From the NCBI GenBank assembly GCA_039914895.1, contig JBDSOJ010000027.1, positions 1 to 9,844 on the forward strand: DNA of 9,844 bases, given 5' to 3'. Every line of letters starts with the position of its first letter. Positions within the stretch are counted from its first letter, which is position 1. The translations under genes and the position numbers were made by a program. Positions 1-6,129 of the stretch are shown one piece after another. The notes under the pieces are model-generated. The model was given only the letters and a program-made list of their open reading frames with translations, had not been told where the DNA came from and searched no databases. Source of the DNA: Gaiellasilicea sp039914895 (lineage in GTDB: Bacteria; Actinomycetota; Thermoleophilia; Gaiellales; Gaiellaceae).

Positions 1-403
1 CGATCCCGCGGGCCTGGAGCGTCGCCGCGTTCGCCTGCGTCGCCTCGTGCTCCCACATGCGTGTGTTCATCGCCGGGGCGACGAGCACCGGGCCGCGGTG
101 GGCGAGCGCCGCCTCGGTGAGGACGTCGTCGGCGAGCCCGTGCGCGAGCTTCGCCAGCGTATTCGCGGTCAGCGGCGCGATCGCGAGCAGGTCGGCGCGT
201 TCAAGGTGTGGATACGCATTGCCGCTCTGCGACTTGCGTGCGAGGGCGAAGAAGGTCTCGGCGCGAACGAAACGCTCGGCGCCGCGCGTCGGCAGCGGCA
301 GCACGTCGTGCCCGGCCTTGACGAGGAGCCGGACGAGCTCGCAGGCCTTGTAGGCCGCGATGCCGCCGGTGATCCCGAGCAGGATGCGCGCCATCGCCTC
401 CAT
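1..403 (-). CDS. coaBC: CoaBC (Dfp) bifunctional phosphopantothenoylcysteine decarboxylase / phosphopantothenate-cysteine ligase, N-terminal part
   Basis: The first 134 codons are visible and the gene runs off the left edge. CoaBC makes 4'-phosphopantetheine in coenzyme A synthesis: CoaB joins cysteine to phosphopantothenate and CoaC decarboxylates the product using FMN. Only the CoaC flavoprotein domain is in view. It starts with the FMN-binding GITGGIAAYKACELVRLL (residues 10-27). The likely catalytic His is residue 66 in PHLERAD, followed by APLTANTLAKLA, and the substrate-clamp PAMN motif is at 110-113. The stretch between TFFALA and PHLERAD is short compared with the E. coli protein as I recall it. 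I chose ATG 403, which has an AGGA 10 bases upstream. An in-frame ATG at 394 has GGAGG only 2 bases away, which is too close, so the choice is uncertain by three residues. The position after gmk-rpoZ matches other actinobacteria. Confidence 0.93.
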   Translation of the reverse strand, partial: MEAMARILLGITGGIAAYKACELVRLLVKAGHDVLPLPTRGAERFVRAETFFALARKSQSGNAYPHLERADLLAIAPLTANTLAKLAHGLADDVLTEAALAHRGPVLVAPAMNTRMWEHEATQANAATLQARGI

Positions 404-418
404 TGTGCCGATTTCCTG

Positions 419-442
419 CGCAAAGACCCCTAAAGGGTCGCT
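419..442 (-). terminator. Weak hairpin between rpoZ and coaBC
   Basis: On the transcribed strand GACCC, a 5-base loop and GGGTC form a 5-bp stem (425-439), followed by TTTGCG. The stem is short and the T run is only three bases, so it is at most a partial terminator or processing site. It sits in the only true intergenic gap on this side (404-463, 60 bp), where expression of coaBC could be lowered relative to rpoZ. The hairpin is nearly symmetric, so it would also form on the other strand. Confidence 0.3.
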
Positions 443-463
443 TCGCGCCGGTCTTCGGCCCGA

Positions 464-712
464 CTACCTCTTTCCGTAGTCGTACTTGATCTTGCCCTGG
501 GCGATCTCTTCCAGGGACATGGTCAAGTAGTTCTTCGAGCGCGACTCGACGAGCGGCGGCGGGGCCTCGTCGAAGCCCATGCCTTCGCCGAGCTGGTGGT
601 GGTAGTTGTTGATCTGCCGCGCGCGCTTGGCGGCGACAATGACCAGCGCGTAACGTGAATCGACCCCACCGGCGTCCGTGTTCAGCAGTTCATCGATGCG
701 AGGATGGATCAT
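464..712 (-). CDS. rpoZ: RNA polymerase omega subunit
   Basis: An 82-residue protein. Omega wraps the C-terminal part of the beta-prime subunit and helps assemble and stabilise RNA polymerase. The family core is clear: IDELL near the N-terminus, then SRYALVIVAAKRARQIN (residues 19-35), then an actinobacterial-type linker NYHHQLGEG, and a C-terminal MSLEEIAQGKI. In mycobacterial omega the same place reads INDYYNQLGEG, so this is a phylum-type signature. The length is normal for a short omega. The ATG start overlaps the gmk stop as ATGA (4 bp) and has no strong Shine-Dalgarno sequence, so translation is probably coupled to gmk. Confidence 0.96.
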   Translation of the reverse strand: MIHPRIDELLNTDAGGVDSRYALVIVAAKRARQINNYHHQLGEGMGFDEAPPPLVESRSKNYLTMSLEEIAQGKIKYDYGKR

Positions 713-1311
713 GAACCGGCAATGGTACCTGCGGCAGCCAACTCTTGTTCGATCAGCGCCGAAAGGGCGTCGGTGGCGCGCTCGACGTCGTCGTTGCGAA
801 TCATGTAGCGGAAGCGATAGGCCTGCTCGAGCTGATGGCGCGCGAGCGCGATCCGGTCGCCGATCTCGCCGGAGCTCTCGGTGGCGCGGGCACGCAGGCG
901 GCGTTCGAGCTCGGGGACGTCTGCGGCGATGAAGAGCGTGACGGCCCGGTCGACCTCATCCTGGACGCGGCGTGCACCCTCGATCTCGAGCTCGAGCACG
1001 CAGAACCTGCCCTCCGTCGCGATCCGGTCTATCTCCGAGGCGAGCGTCCCGTAGCGGCCCCCGACGAACTGGACGTGCTCGAGGAACTCGCCCGCTTCGA
1101 TCCGCGTGACGAACTCCTCCTCATTCAGGAACCAGTACTCCCGCCCGTTGTGCTCGCTCGGCCGTTGCGGACGGGTCGTGGCCGAGACGGCGACCTCGAG
1201 CTCCGGGTGCCGTTCGAGCAGCCGCTTGATCAGCGTCCCCTTGCCGGCCCCGCTCGGGCCGGTGATCACAAGGACGGGCCGCGCGGCGCTCTTAACGGTT
1301 GAAGAGGCCAA
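709..1311 (-). CDS. gmk: Guanylate kinase
   Basis: A 200-residue protein that phosphorylates GMP to GDP with ATP in the cytosol, feeding GTP, dGTP and (p)ppGpp pools. The P-loop GPSGAGKGT is at residues 18-26. The GMP-binding segment SATTRPQRPSEHNGREYWF runs from about 43 to 61. VLELEIEGARRV (105-116) stands where the family usually has a D-V-Q-G-A type motif, and the lid/adenine region ends in IRNDDVERA. The start is inferred to be TTG at 1311: it has GGAG 4 bases upstream (1316-1319), and the next possible in-frame start (GTG) lies inside the strand leading to the P-loop. This start makes gmk overlap mihF by 20 bp, so it is likely read by coupled translation. mIHF and omega as neighbours are typical for actinobacteria. 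Confidence 0.95.
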   Translation of the reverse strand: MASSTVKSAARPVLVITGPSGAGKGTLIKRLLERHPELEVAVSATTRPQRPSEHNGREYWFLNEEEFVTRIEAGEFLEHVQFVGGRYGTLASEIDRIATEGRFCVLELEIEGARRVQDEVDRAVTLFIAADVPELERRLRARATESSGEIGDRIALARHQLEQAYRFRYMIRNDDVERATDALSALIEQELAAAGTIAGS

Positions 1312-1621
1312 TGAGCTCCGCGCGCTGCCGCTCGGAGAGTCCGCCCACCGTCTTCGACTGGCTGATCCGGCACTGGTTCAGCAACCGCGCCGCCTTGACG
1401 CGCCCGAACTTCGGCACCGCCATCAGCATGTCGAACACCTTCGCGGTCGAGACATACTCCGGCGGATCGAGCAGGATCCCCTCGATCTGGGCCCGTCCGT
1501 CCTTGAGGTCCTTCTTCAGTTGAGCCCGTCGGACGCGGATGTCGTTGGCCCGCTTGAGCGCCTCCATCCTTTGATCCAGCGACCGCAGTGGGGCCTGGGC
1601 TTGCATCTTCGACGACACCAT
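1292..1621 (-). CDS. mihF: Actinobacterial integration host factor (mIHF) nucleoid-associated DNA-binding protein
   Basis: A 109-residue basic protein. mIHF binds and bends DNA, compacts the nucleoid and was first known as the host factor for mycobacteriophage L5 integration; it is unrelated to proteobacterial IHF. A basic N-terminal helix rich in Arg and Lys (residues 18-42, ending RRAQLKKDLKDGR) precedes a helix-turn-helix-like core with AVPKFGRVKAARLLNQCRIS (68-87). The C-terminal GGLSERQRAELIGLF resembles the mycobacterial LGDRQRKALLEKF ending. The neighbours gmk and rpoZ match the Mycobacterium order. I chose ATG 1621 because a promoter ends just upstream; no Shine-Dalgarno sequence is seen, which fits a leaderless message. 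An internal ATG at 1606 (Met6) is an alternative start. Confidence 0.92.
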   Translation of the reverse strand: MVSSKMQAQAPLRSLDQRMEALKRANDIRVRRAQLKKDLKDGRAQIEGILLDPPEYVSTAKVFDMLMAVPKFGRVKAARLLNQCRISQSKTVGGLSERQRAELIGLFNR

Positions 1622-1630
1622 GAGCGCGGG

Positions 1631-1658
1631 ATACTAGCAGCCTTCCGGGGTCGGTCAA
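1631..1658 (-). promoter_or_regulatory. Predicted housekeeping-sigma promoter for mihF-gmk-rpoZ
   Basis: Reading the minus strand, TTGACC (1658-1653) is followed by 16 bases and then TAGTAT (1636-1631), close to the TTGACA/TATAAT consensus. The -35 box contains the pyrD stop codon (TGA, 1657-1655). The predicted start of transcription, about 7 bases past the -10, falls near 1624, only 3 or so bases before the mihF ATG at 1621. This is the only good promoter I see inside the window and it splits the pyr genes from the mihF group. Confidence 0.62.
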
Positions 1659-2557
1659 GCAATCACTTTCAGCCCGTTTCCAGGCACTTTTTCGACTCCG
1701 TTGCCCGATCTGGATACGCTCATTTGCAGGGACGAATGGGCGAGGCCGCGCGCGTCGAGGGGATGCTCGAGGCCCCGGGCGGCGACCTCGGCGGCGAGCT
1801 CGTCGCGGATTCGGGAGGGCGCGCCGGGGTCGGAGAAGAGGATCGTGCCGAGCGCGACGGTGCTCGCGCCGGCCGCGATCAGCTCGAGCGCGTCGAGCCC
1901 GGAGCGCACTCCGCCCATGCCCACGATCGGGATCTCGACCGCGGCGGCGCAGGCGTAGACGGCGGCGAGCGCGACCGGCTTCAGCGCCGGGCCGGAGTAG
2001 CCGCCGACCCCCCGCGCCAGGATCGGGCGGAGCGTGCGCTGGTCGAGAGCGAGCCCGCGCAGCGTGTTCACGAGCGAGAGCCCGTCGGCGCCGGCGGCCT
2101 CGACGGCGCGTGCTCCCTCGGCGATCTCCCAGGCTGCGGGCGAGAGCTTGGCGTAGAGCGGCAGCGTCGTGGCCTCGCGGCAGGCGGCGACGATCGCGGC
2201 CGCACTCTCGGGCGCCTCGTCCACGTTCGGGCAGGAAAGGTTAAGCTCGATCGCGGCCACGCCGTCGAGCGCCGCGCACGTCTCCGCATACTCGGTCGCC
2301 GAGAAGCCGCCGACGGAGATCCAGAGCGGGACGCCGAGCTCGCGCAACTGTGGCAGCGTCTCGGTGAGAAAGAGCTCGCGACCGGGGTTGGCGAGCCCGA
2401 TCGAGTTCAGCATTCCCGCGTCGGTCTCCGCGATCCGGACGGCGGGGTTTCCCCCGCGCGGCTCCGGCGTGATCGTCTTCGTGACGAAGGCATCCAGCGA
2501 GCGCGCGACCTCGGGCGCCGTCAGCGCGTCGAGGCAGCCGGACGCGTTAAGCAGCAC
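1655..2557 (-). CDS. pyrD: Dihydroorotate dehydrogenase, class 1B catalytic subunit
   Basis: A 300-residue FMN-dependent TIM-barrel protein that oxidises dihydroorotate to orotate; electrons pass to PyrK and then NAD. Visible motifs are the FMN-contact Lys27 in TKT, GMLNSIGLANPG (48-59), ELNLSCPN with the class 1 catalytic Cys109, AKLSP (136-140), VNT (163-165), and the phosphate-binding GMGGVRSG (213-220) and ALGT. The GTG start overlaps pyrK by 11 bp. No longer start exists: an in-frame stop lies at 2588-2590 with no start codon in between. The protein therefore begins at the strand normally written NP-x-x-x-ASG and lacks the usual first dozen or so residues. The loop after Cys109 is also short, and the last 22 codons look like added low-GC sequence. 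PyrK next door supports class 1B. Confidence 0.95.
   Translation of the reverse strand: MLLNASGCLDALTAPEVARSLDAFVTKTITPEPRGGNPAVRIAETDAGMLNSIGLANPGRELFLTETLPQLRELGVPLWISVGGFSATEYAETCAALDGVAAIELNLSCPNVDEAPESAAAIVAACREATTLPLYAKLSPAAWEIAEGARAVEAAGADGLSLVNTLRGLALDQRTLRPILARGVGGYSGPALKPVALAAVYACAAAVEIPIVGMGGVRSGLDALELIAAGASTVALGTILFSDPGAPSRIRDELAAEVAARGLEHPLDARGLAHSSLQMSVSRSGNGVEKVPGNGLKVIA
1664..1705 (-). repeat. Imperfect direct repeat upstream of the mihF promoter
   Basis: On the plus strand CACTTTCAGCCCGTTTCC (1664-1681) is followed by a diverged copy at 1685-1705 that shares CACTTT and a CCGTT-x-CC end, with three extra bases in the middle. The copies start 21 bp apart, close to two helical turns, and lie just upstream of the -35 box. 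They fall within the last codons of pyrD, where they encode GNG-type repeats. The repeat could be a regulator site or only a small coding duplication. Confidence 0.4.
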
Positions 2558-3209
2558 GGAGCACCGGACCTTCGACGCAGAGCCGCTTCAGCTCGCCGTC
2601 GAGCTCGACCGCACAGCCGTAGCAGGCGCCGTAGCCGCACGCCATCGGCGCCTCCCACGCGAGCTGGGCGTCCGGGACGAGCTCGCGCAGGGCGACGAGC
2701 ATCGGCTCGGGGCCGCAGGCGAGCACGTCGCGCCGCTCTCCGGGCAGCAGCGCCGTGACATAGGTCGGCTCGATACAGAACTCGGCGCCGGGCAACAACG
2801 CGGCCGCCTCCGCGTGCCGCTCGCTCCGGAAGCCGAGGATCGCCGGTGCACCGCCGAGCTTTCGCGAGAGATACGGCAGCGGCGCGATCCCGATCCCGCC
2901 GCCGACGAGGAGCGGCCGTTCGACGTCGAGGTCGAAGCCGTTGCCGAGCGGACCGAGCACGTGCAGGCTGTCGCGGTGGTTCAGCTGGCACAGGGCGCGC
3001 GTGCCCGGCCCGACCGGGTCGATCAGGAAGGCGAGCTCGCCTGCGGCGACGAGGCAGACGCTCATCGGTCGGGGCAGCACCCGCCCGGGCGCCTCGAGCA
3101 TGAAGAACTGGCCGGGAATCCCCGCGTCGAGCCCGCCTTGCTCGACGCGCAGCAGCGTGTAGGGGCCGACGCGCTCGCGGCCTGCGACCTTACGCAGCTC
3201 GCGTCTCAC
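2547..3209 (-). CDS. pyrK: Dihydroorotate dehydrogenase electron-transfer subunit (FAD, 2Fe-2S)
   Basis: A 220-residue ferredoxin-reductase-like subunit that carries electrons from PyrD's FMN through a 2Fe-2S cluster and FAD to NAD. The FAD-binding RPMS lies at residues 47-50, GPLGNGF at 86-92, and the nucleotide-binding VGGGIGIAPL at 102-111. CGPEPM (165-170) is followed by the 2Fe-2S ligands Cys191, Cys196, Cys199 and Cys211 in the typical C-x4-C-x2-C-x11-C spacing. It is shorter than B. subtilis PyrK (about 256 residues), partly because the usual DGS-x-G motif before VT is missing. I chose GTG 3209, which overlaps the end of carB by 20 bp and has only a weak AGGA upstream; the start is moderately certain. 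PyrD follows directly, overlapping by 11 bp. Confidence 0.93.
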   Translation of the reverse strand: MRRELRKVAGRERVGPYTLLRVEQGGLDAGIPGQFFMLEAPGRVLPRPMSVCLVAAGELAFLIDPVGPGTRALCQLNHRDSLHVLGPLGNGFDLDVERPLLVGGGIGIAPLPYLSRKLGGAPAILGFRSERHAEAAALLPGAEFCIEPTYVTALLPGERRDVLACGPEPMLVALRELVPDAQLAWEAPMACGYGACYGCAVELDGELKRLCVEGPVLRAA

Positions 3210-6129
3210 GCTCGATCCGTTCCTGGAGGGAGCGCGTGATCTCGGCGCTCGCGTTCGCGATCGCGTCGACGGCGAGGCGGGCGCCGGAAAGCGTCGTGAT
3301 GCAGGGGACCCGGCCGGAAAGCGCGGCCTGGCGGATCAGCGCTCCGTCCCGCCGCGCGCCCGACCCCTGCGGCGTGTTGACGACGAGGTCGCAGCGGCCG
3401 GCGCGGATGGCGTCGACGACGGCGTCGCCCTTCTCGAGCACGGTCACCTCGAGGCCGTCGAGCACCGCCGCAGTGCCGGCCGTCGCCAGCAGCCGGAAGC
3501 CGAGTGCCGCAAGTGCCTCCGCCACCGGCGCGATGCCGGCCTTGTCGAGGTCGCGCACCGACAGGAAGGCCGTCCCGGCGGTCGGCAGCGGCCGTCCCGC
3601 AGCGCGCTCGGCCTTCGCGAACGCGGTCGGGAGGTCGGCGGCGCTCGCCATCACCTCGCCGGTCGAGCGCATCTCCGGGCCGAGCACCGGATCCGAGCCG
3701 GGGAAACGCGCGAACGGGAGCACGGCCGCCTTGACGCTGACCAGCTCGGGCCTGCGCTCGTCGGGCAGGTCGAGGTCGTGCAGCCGAGCGCCCGCTGCGA
3801 GCCGCACGGCGGCGTCGACAAGATTGACGCCGGTGGCCTTGCTCGCGAACGGCACCGTCCGCGACGCGCGCGGGTTCACCTCGATCACGCTGACCTCGCC
3901 GGCCACCAGAGCAAGCTGGACGTTCAGCAAGCCGACGACGCCGAGCGCCGGTCCGAGCCGGCGGACGACACGGCAGACCTCGGCGTAGGCGTCCTCGTCG
4001 AGCGAGGGCGCGGGCAGCACGCAGGAGGAGTCGCCGGAGTGGATCCCTGCCTCCTCTACGTGCTCCATCACCGCGCCGATGTGGACGGAGACGCCGTCGC
4101 AGAGCGCATCGACGTCGATCTCGAGCGCGCCCTCGAGAAAGCGGTCGACGAGGACGGAGCCGGTCACATCGGCCATCGCCACGCGCACCTGCACCTCGTC
4201 GTAGCAGACCCGCATCGCGCGGCCGCCGAGCACGTAGGAGGGGCGGACGAGCACCGGATAGCCGATTCGCTCCGCGATCTCGACGGCGGCGTCCGGCACA
4301 GCGGCGATCCCCCACGCCGGGCAGCGGATGCCGAGCTCGGCGAGCAGGCGGCCGAACCGCTCGCGATCCTCGGCGAGGTCGACCGCCTCGTACGGCGTCC
4401 CGAGCACCTTGAAGCCGGCCGCCTCGATCGCGCGCGCGAGCTTCAGCGGCGTCTGGCCGCCGAACTGGATCACGACCCCCTCCGGTTGCTCCCGCTCGCA
4501 GACCGCGAGCACATGCTCGACGTCGAGCGGCTCGAAGTAGAGCCGGTCGGAGGTGTCGTAGTCGGTCGAGACCGTCTCCGGGTTGCAGTTGATCATGATC
4601 GCCTCGTAGCCGAGCGCCCGGAAGCTCTGCGCCGCGTGGACGCAGCAGTAGTCGAACTCGATCCCCTGACCGATCCGGTTCGGGCCCGAGCCGAGGATGA
4701 CGACGCGCGGCTTCGTCGCCGCAGGCAGCGGCTCGTCCGCCTCGCCGCGGGTCGAGTAGTAGTAGTTCGAATCGGCCGCGACCTCGCCGGCGCAGGAGTC
4801 GACGCGTCGGTAAACGCGCTCGCCCTGCGGCGGCCCCTCGTCGCGGAGCTGCTCGAGCTCGCGCCGGAACCACGGATGGATGTCGTCGGGGAGGTCGTCG
4901 AGGGTCGGCCACGGCGTCACCGCGCCGGCGTCGAGCTCCCGGCTCGACCAGGCCTTCCAGAACGCCTCCTGGAAGGTGCGGCCGATCCCCATCGCCTCCC
5001 CCACGCTCTTCATCTGCGTGCCGAGCGTCGTGTCGGCCCCCGGGAACTTCTCGAACGCGAATCGTGGGAACTTGACGACGACGTAGTCGAGCGTCGGCTC
5101 GAAGCTCGCCGGCGTCGTCTTCGTCAGGTCGTTCGGGATCTCGTCCAGCGTGTAGCCGACCGCGAGCTTCGCGGCCACCTTCGCGATCGGGTAGCCGGTC
5201 GCCTTCGACGCCAGCGCCGACGAGCGCGAGACGCGGGGGTTCATCTCGATCACGCGGAGGTCGCCGGTGACGCGGTCGCGCGCGAACTGGATGTTCGAGC
5301 CGCCCGTCTCGACCCCGACGGCGCGGATGATCGCGATCGCCGCGTCGCGCAGCTCCTGATAGGCCTCGTCGGAGAGCGTCAGCTGGGGCGCAACGGTGAC
5401 CGAGTCGCCCGTGTGGACGCCCATCGGGTCGAGGTTCTCGATCGAGCAGACGATGACGACGTTGTCGCGCCGGTCGCGGATCACCTCGAGCTCGAACTCG
5501 TCCCAGCCCCTGACGCTCTCCTCCACCAGGACCTGGCTGATGGGGCTTTCTCGCAGCCCGAGCTCCACCTGGCGGTGTAGCTCGCTCTGCGATAGGACAA
5601 AGCCGCCGCCGTGGCCGCCCAGAGTGAAGGCGGGTCTGACGACAGCAGGAAGCACGATGCCGGCTAGATCGTCCAGCGACGTCACGATCTTCGACTTCGG
5701 CACCTTCAGGCCGCAGCTCTGCACCGCCTCGCGGAAGAGCTCGCGATCCTCGGCGCGGCGGATCACCTCGACGGGTGCTCCGAGCAGCTCGACCCCGAGC
5801 GCGTCGAGCACGCCTTCGTCGGCGAGCTCGATCGCGAGGTTGAGTGCCGTCTGGCCACCGAGCGTCGGCAGGAGCGCGTCGGGCCGTTCGCGGCCGAGCA
5901 CGTCGGCGACGCCCTCGAGGTCGAGCGGCTCGAGGTAGGTCGCGTCGGCGAAGCCAGGGTCGGTCATGATCGTGGCCGGATTCGAGTTGACGACGATCGT
6001 GCGGAAGCCGTCCTCGCGGAGCACCTTCAGCGCCTGGCAGCCCGCGTAGTCGAACTCGCACGCCTGTCCGATCACGATCGGGCCGGAGCCGATCAGGCAG
6101 ATCGACCTGATGTCGTTCCTACGCGGCAT
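3190..6129 (-). CDS. carB: Carbamoyl-phosphate synthase large subunit, with a shortened central domain
   Basis: A 979-residue enzyme that uses two ATP, bicarbonate and CarA-derived ammonia to make carbamoyl phosphate for pyrimidines and arginine. The first ATP-grasp half (residues 1-385) has IGSGPIVIGQACEFDYAG, the glycine loop RPAFTLGGHGGG, and EMNPRVSRSSALASKATG. The second half (about 474-845) has GSGPNRIGQGIEFDYCCVH, RPSYVLGGRAM and EVNPRASRTVPFASKATG. The C-terminal MGS-like allosteric domain (about 853-979) keeps LSVRD, ATAGTA and VVNTP, but the usual NKV-x-EG segment is diverged. E. coli CarB has 1073 residues; most of the difference is in the linker between IGRT (382-385) and YRRVD (440-444), which has 54 residues where E. 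coli has roughly 130. ATG 6129 has an excellent AGGAGGT 6 bases upstream and overlaps carA by 11 bp. Confidence 0.97.
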   Translation of the reverse strand: MPRRNDIRSICLIGSGPIVIGQACEFDYAGCQALKVLREDGFRTIVVNSNPATIMTDPGFADATYLEPLDLEGVADVLGRERPDALLPTLGGQTALNLAIELADEGVLDALGVELLGAPVEVIRRAEDRELFREAVQSCGLKVPKSKIVTSLDDLAGIVLPAVVRPAFTLGGHGGGFVLSQSELHRQVELGLRESPISQVLVEESVRGWDEFELEVIRDRRDNVVIVCSIENLDPMGVHTGDSVTVAPQLTLSDEAYQELRDAAIAIIRAVGVETGGSNIQFARDRVTGDLRVIEMNPRVSRSSALASKATGYPIAKVAAKLAVGYTLDEIPNDLTKTTPASFEPTLDYVVVKFPRFAFEKFPGADTTLGTQMKSVGEAMGIGRTFQEAFWKAWSSRELDAGAVTPWPTLDDLPDDIHPWFRRELEQLRDEGPPQGERVYRRVDSCAGEVAADSNYYYSTRGEADEPLPAATKPRVVILGSGPNRIGQGIEFDYCCVHAAQSFRALGYEAIMINCNPETVSTDYDTSDRLYFEPLDVEHVLAVCEREQPEGVVIQFGGQTPLKLARAIEAAGFKVLGTPYEAVDLAEDRERFGRLLAELGIRCPAWGIAAVPDAAVEIAERIGYPVLVRPSYVLGGRAMRVCYDEVQVRVAMADVTGSVLVDRFLEGALEIDVDALCDGVSVHIGAVMEHVEEAGIHSGDSSCVLPAPSLDEDAYAEVCRVVRRLGPALGVVGLLNVQLALVAGEVSVIEVNPRASRTVPFASKATGVNLVDAAVRLAAGARLHDLDLPDERRPELVSVKAAVLPFARFPGSDPVLGPEMRSTGEVMASAADLPTAFAKAERAAGRPLPTAGTAFLSVRDLDKAGIAPVAEALAALGFRLLATAGTAAVLDGLEVTVLEKGDAVVDAIRAGRCDLVVNTPQGSGARRDGALIRQAALSGRVPCITTLSGARLAVDAIANASAEITRSLQERIERETRAA

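Noticed and set aside
3778..5580. A 600-codon open frame on the plus strand opposite carB, and similar long plus-strand frames at 1106-2758, 6110-7420 and 7159-8304
   Set aside because: They lie wholly antisense to well-recognised enzymes, are very rich in Arg, Asp and Ala, show no domain pattern, and arise from the high-GC third-position bias of the real genes.
3206..6061. A 951-codon minus-strand frame within carB
   Set aside because: It is the out-of-frame shadow of carB, with a low-complexity Arg/Gly/Ala composition and no motifs.
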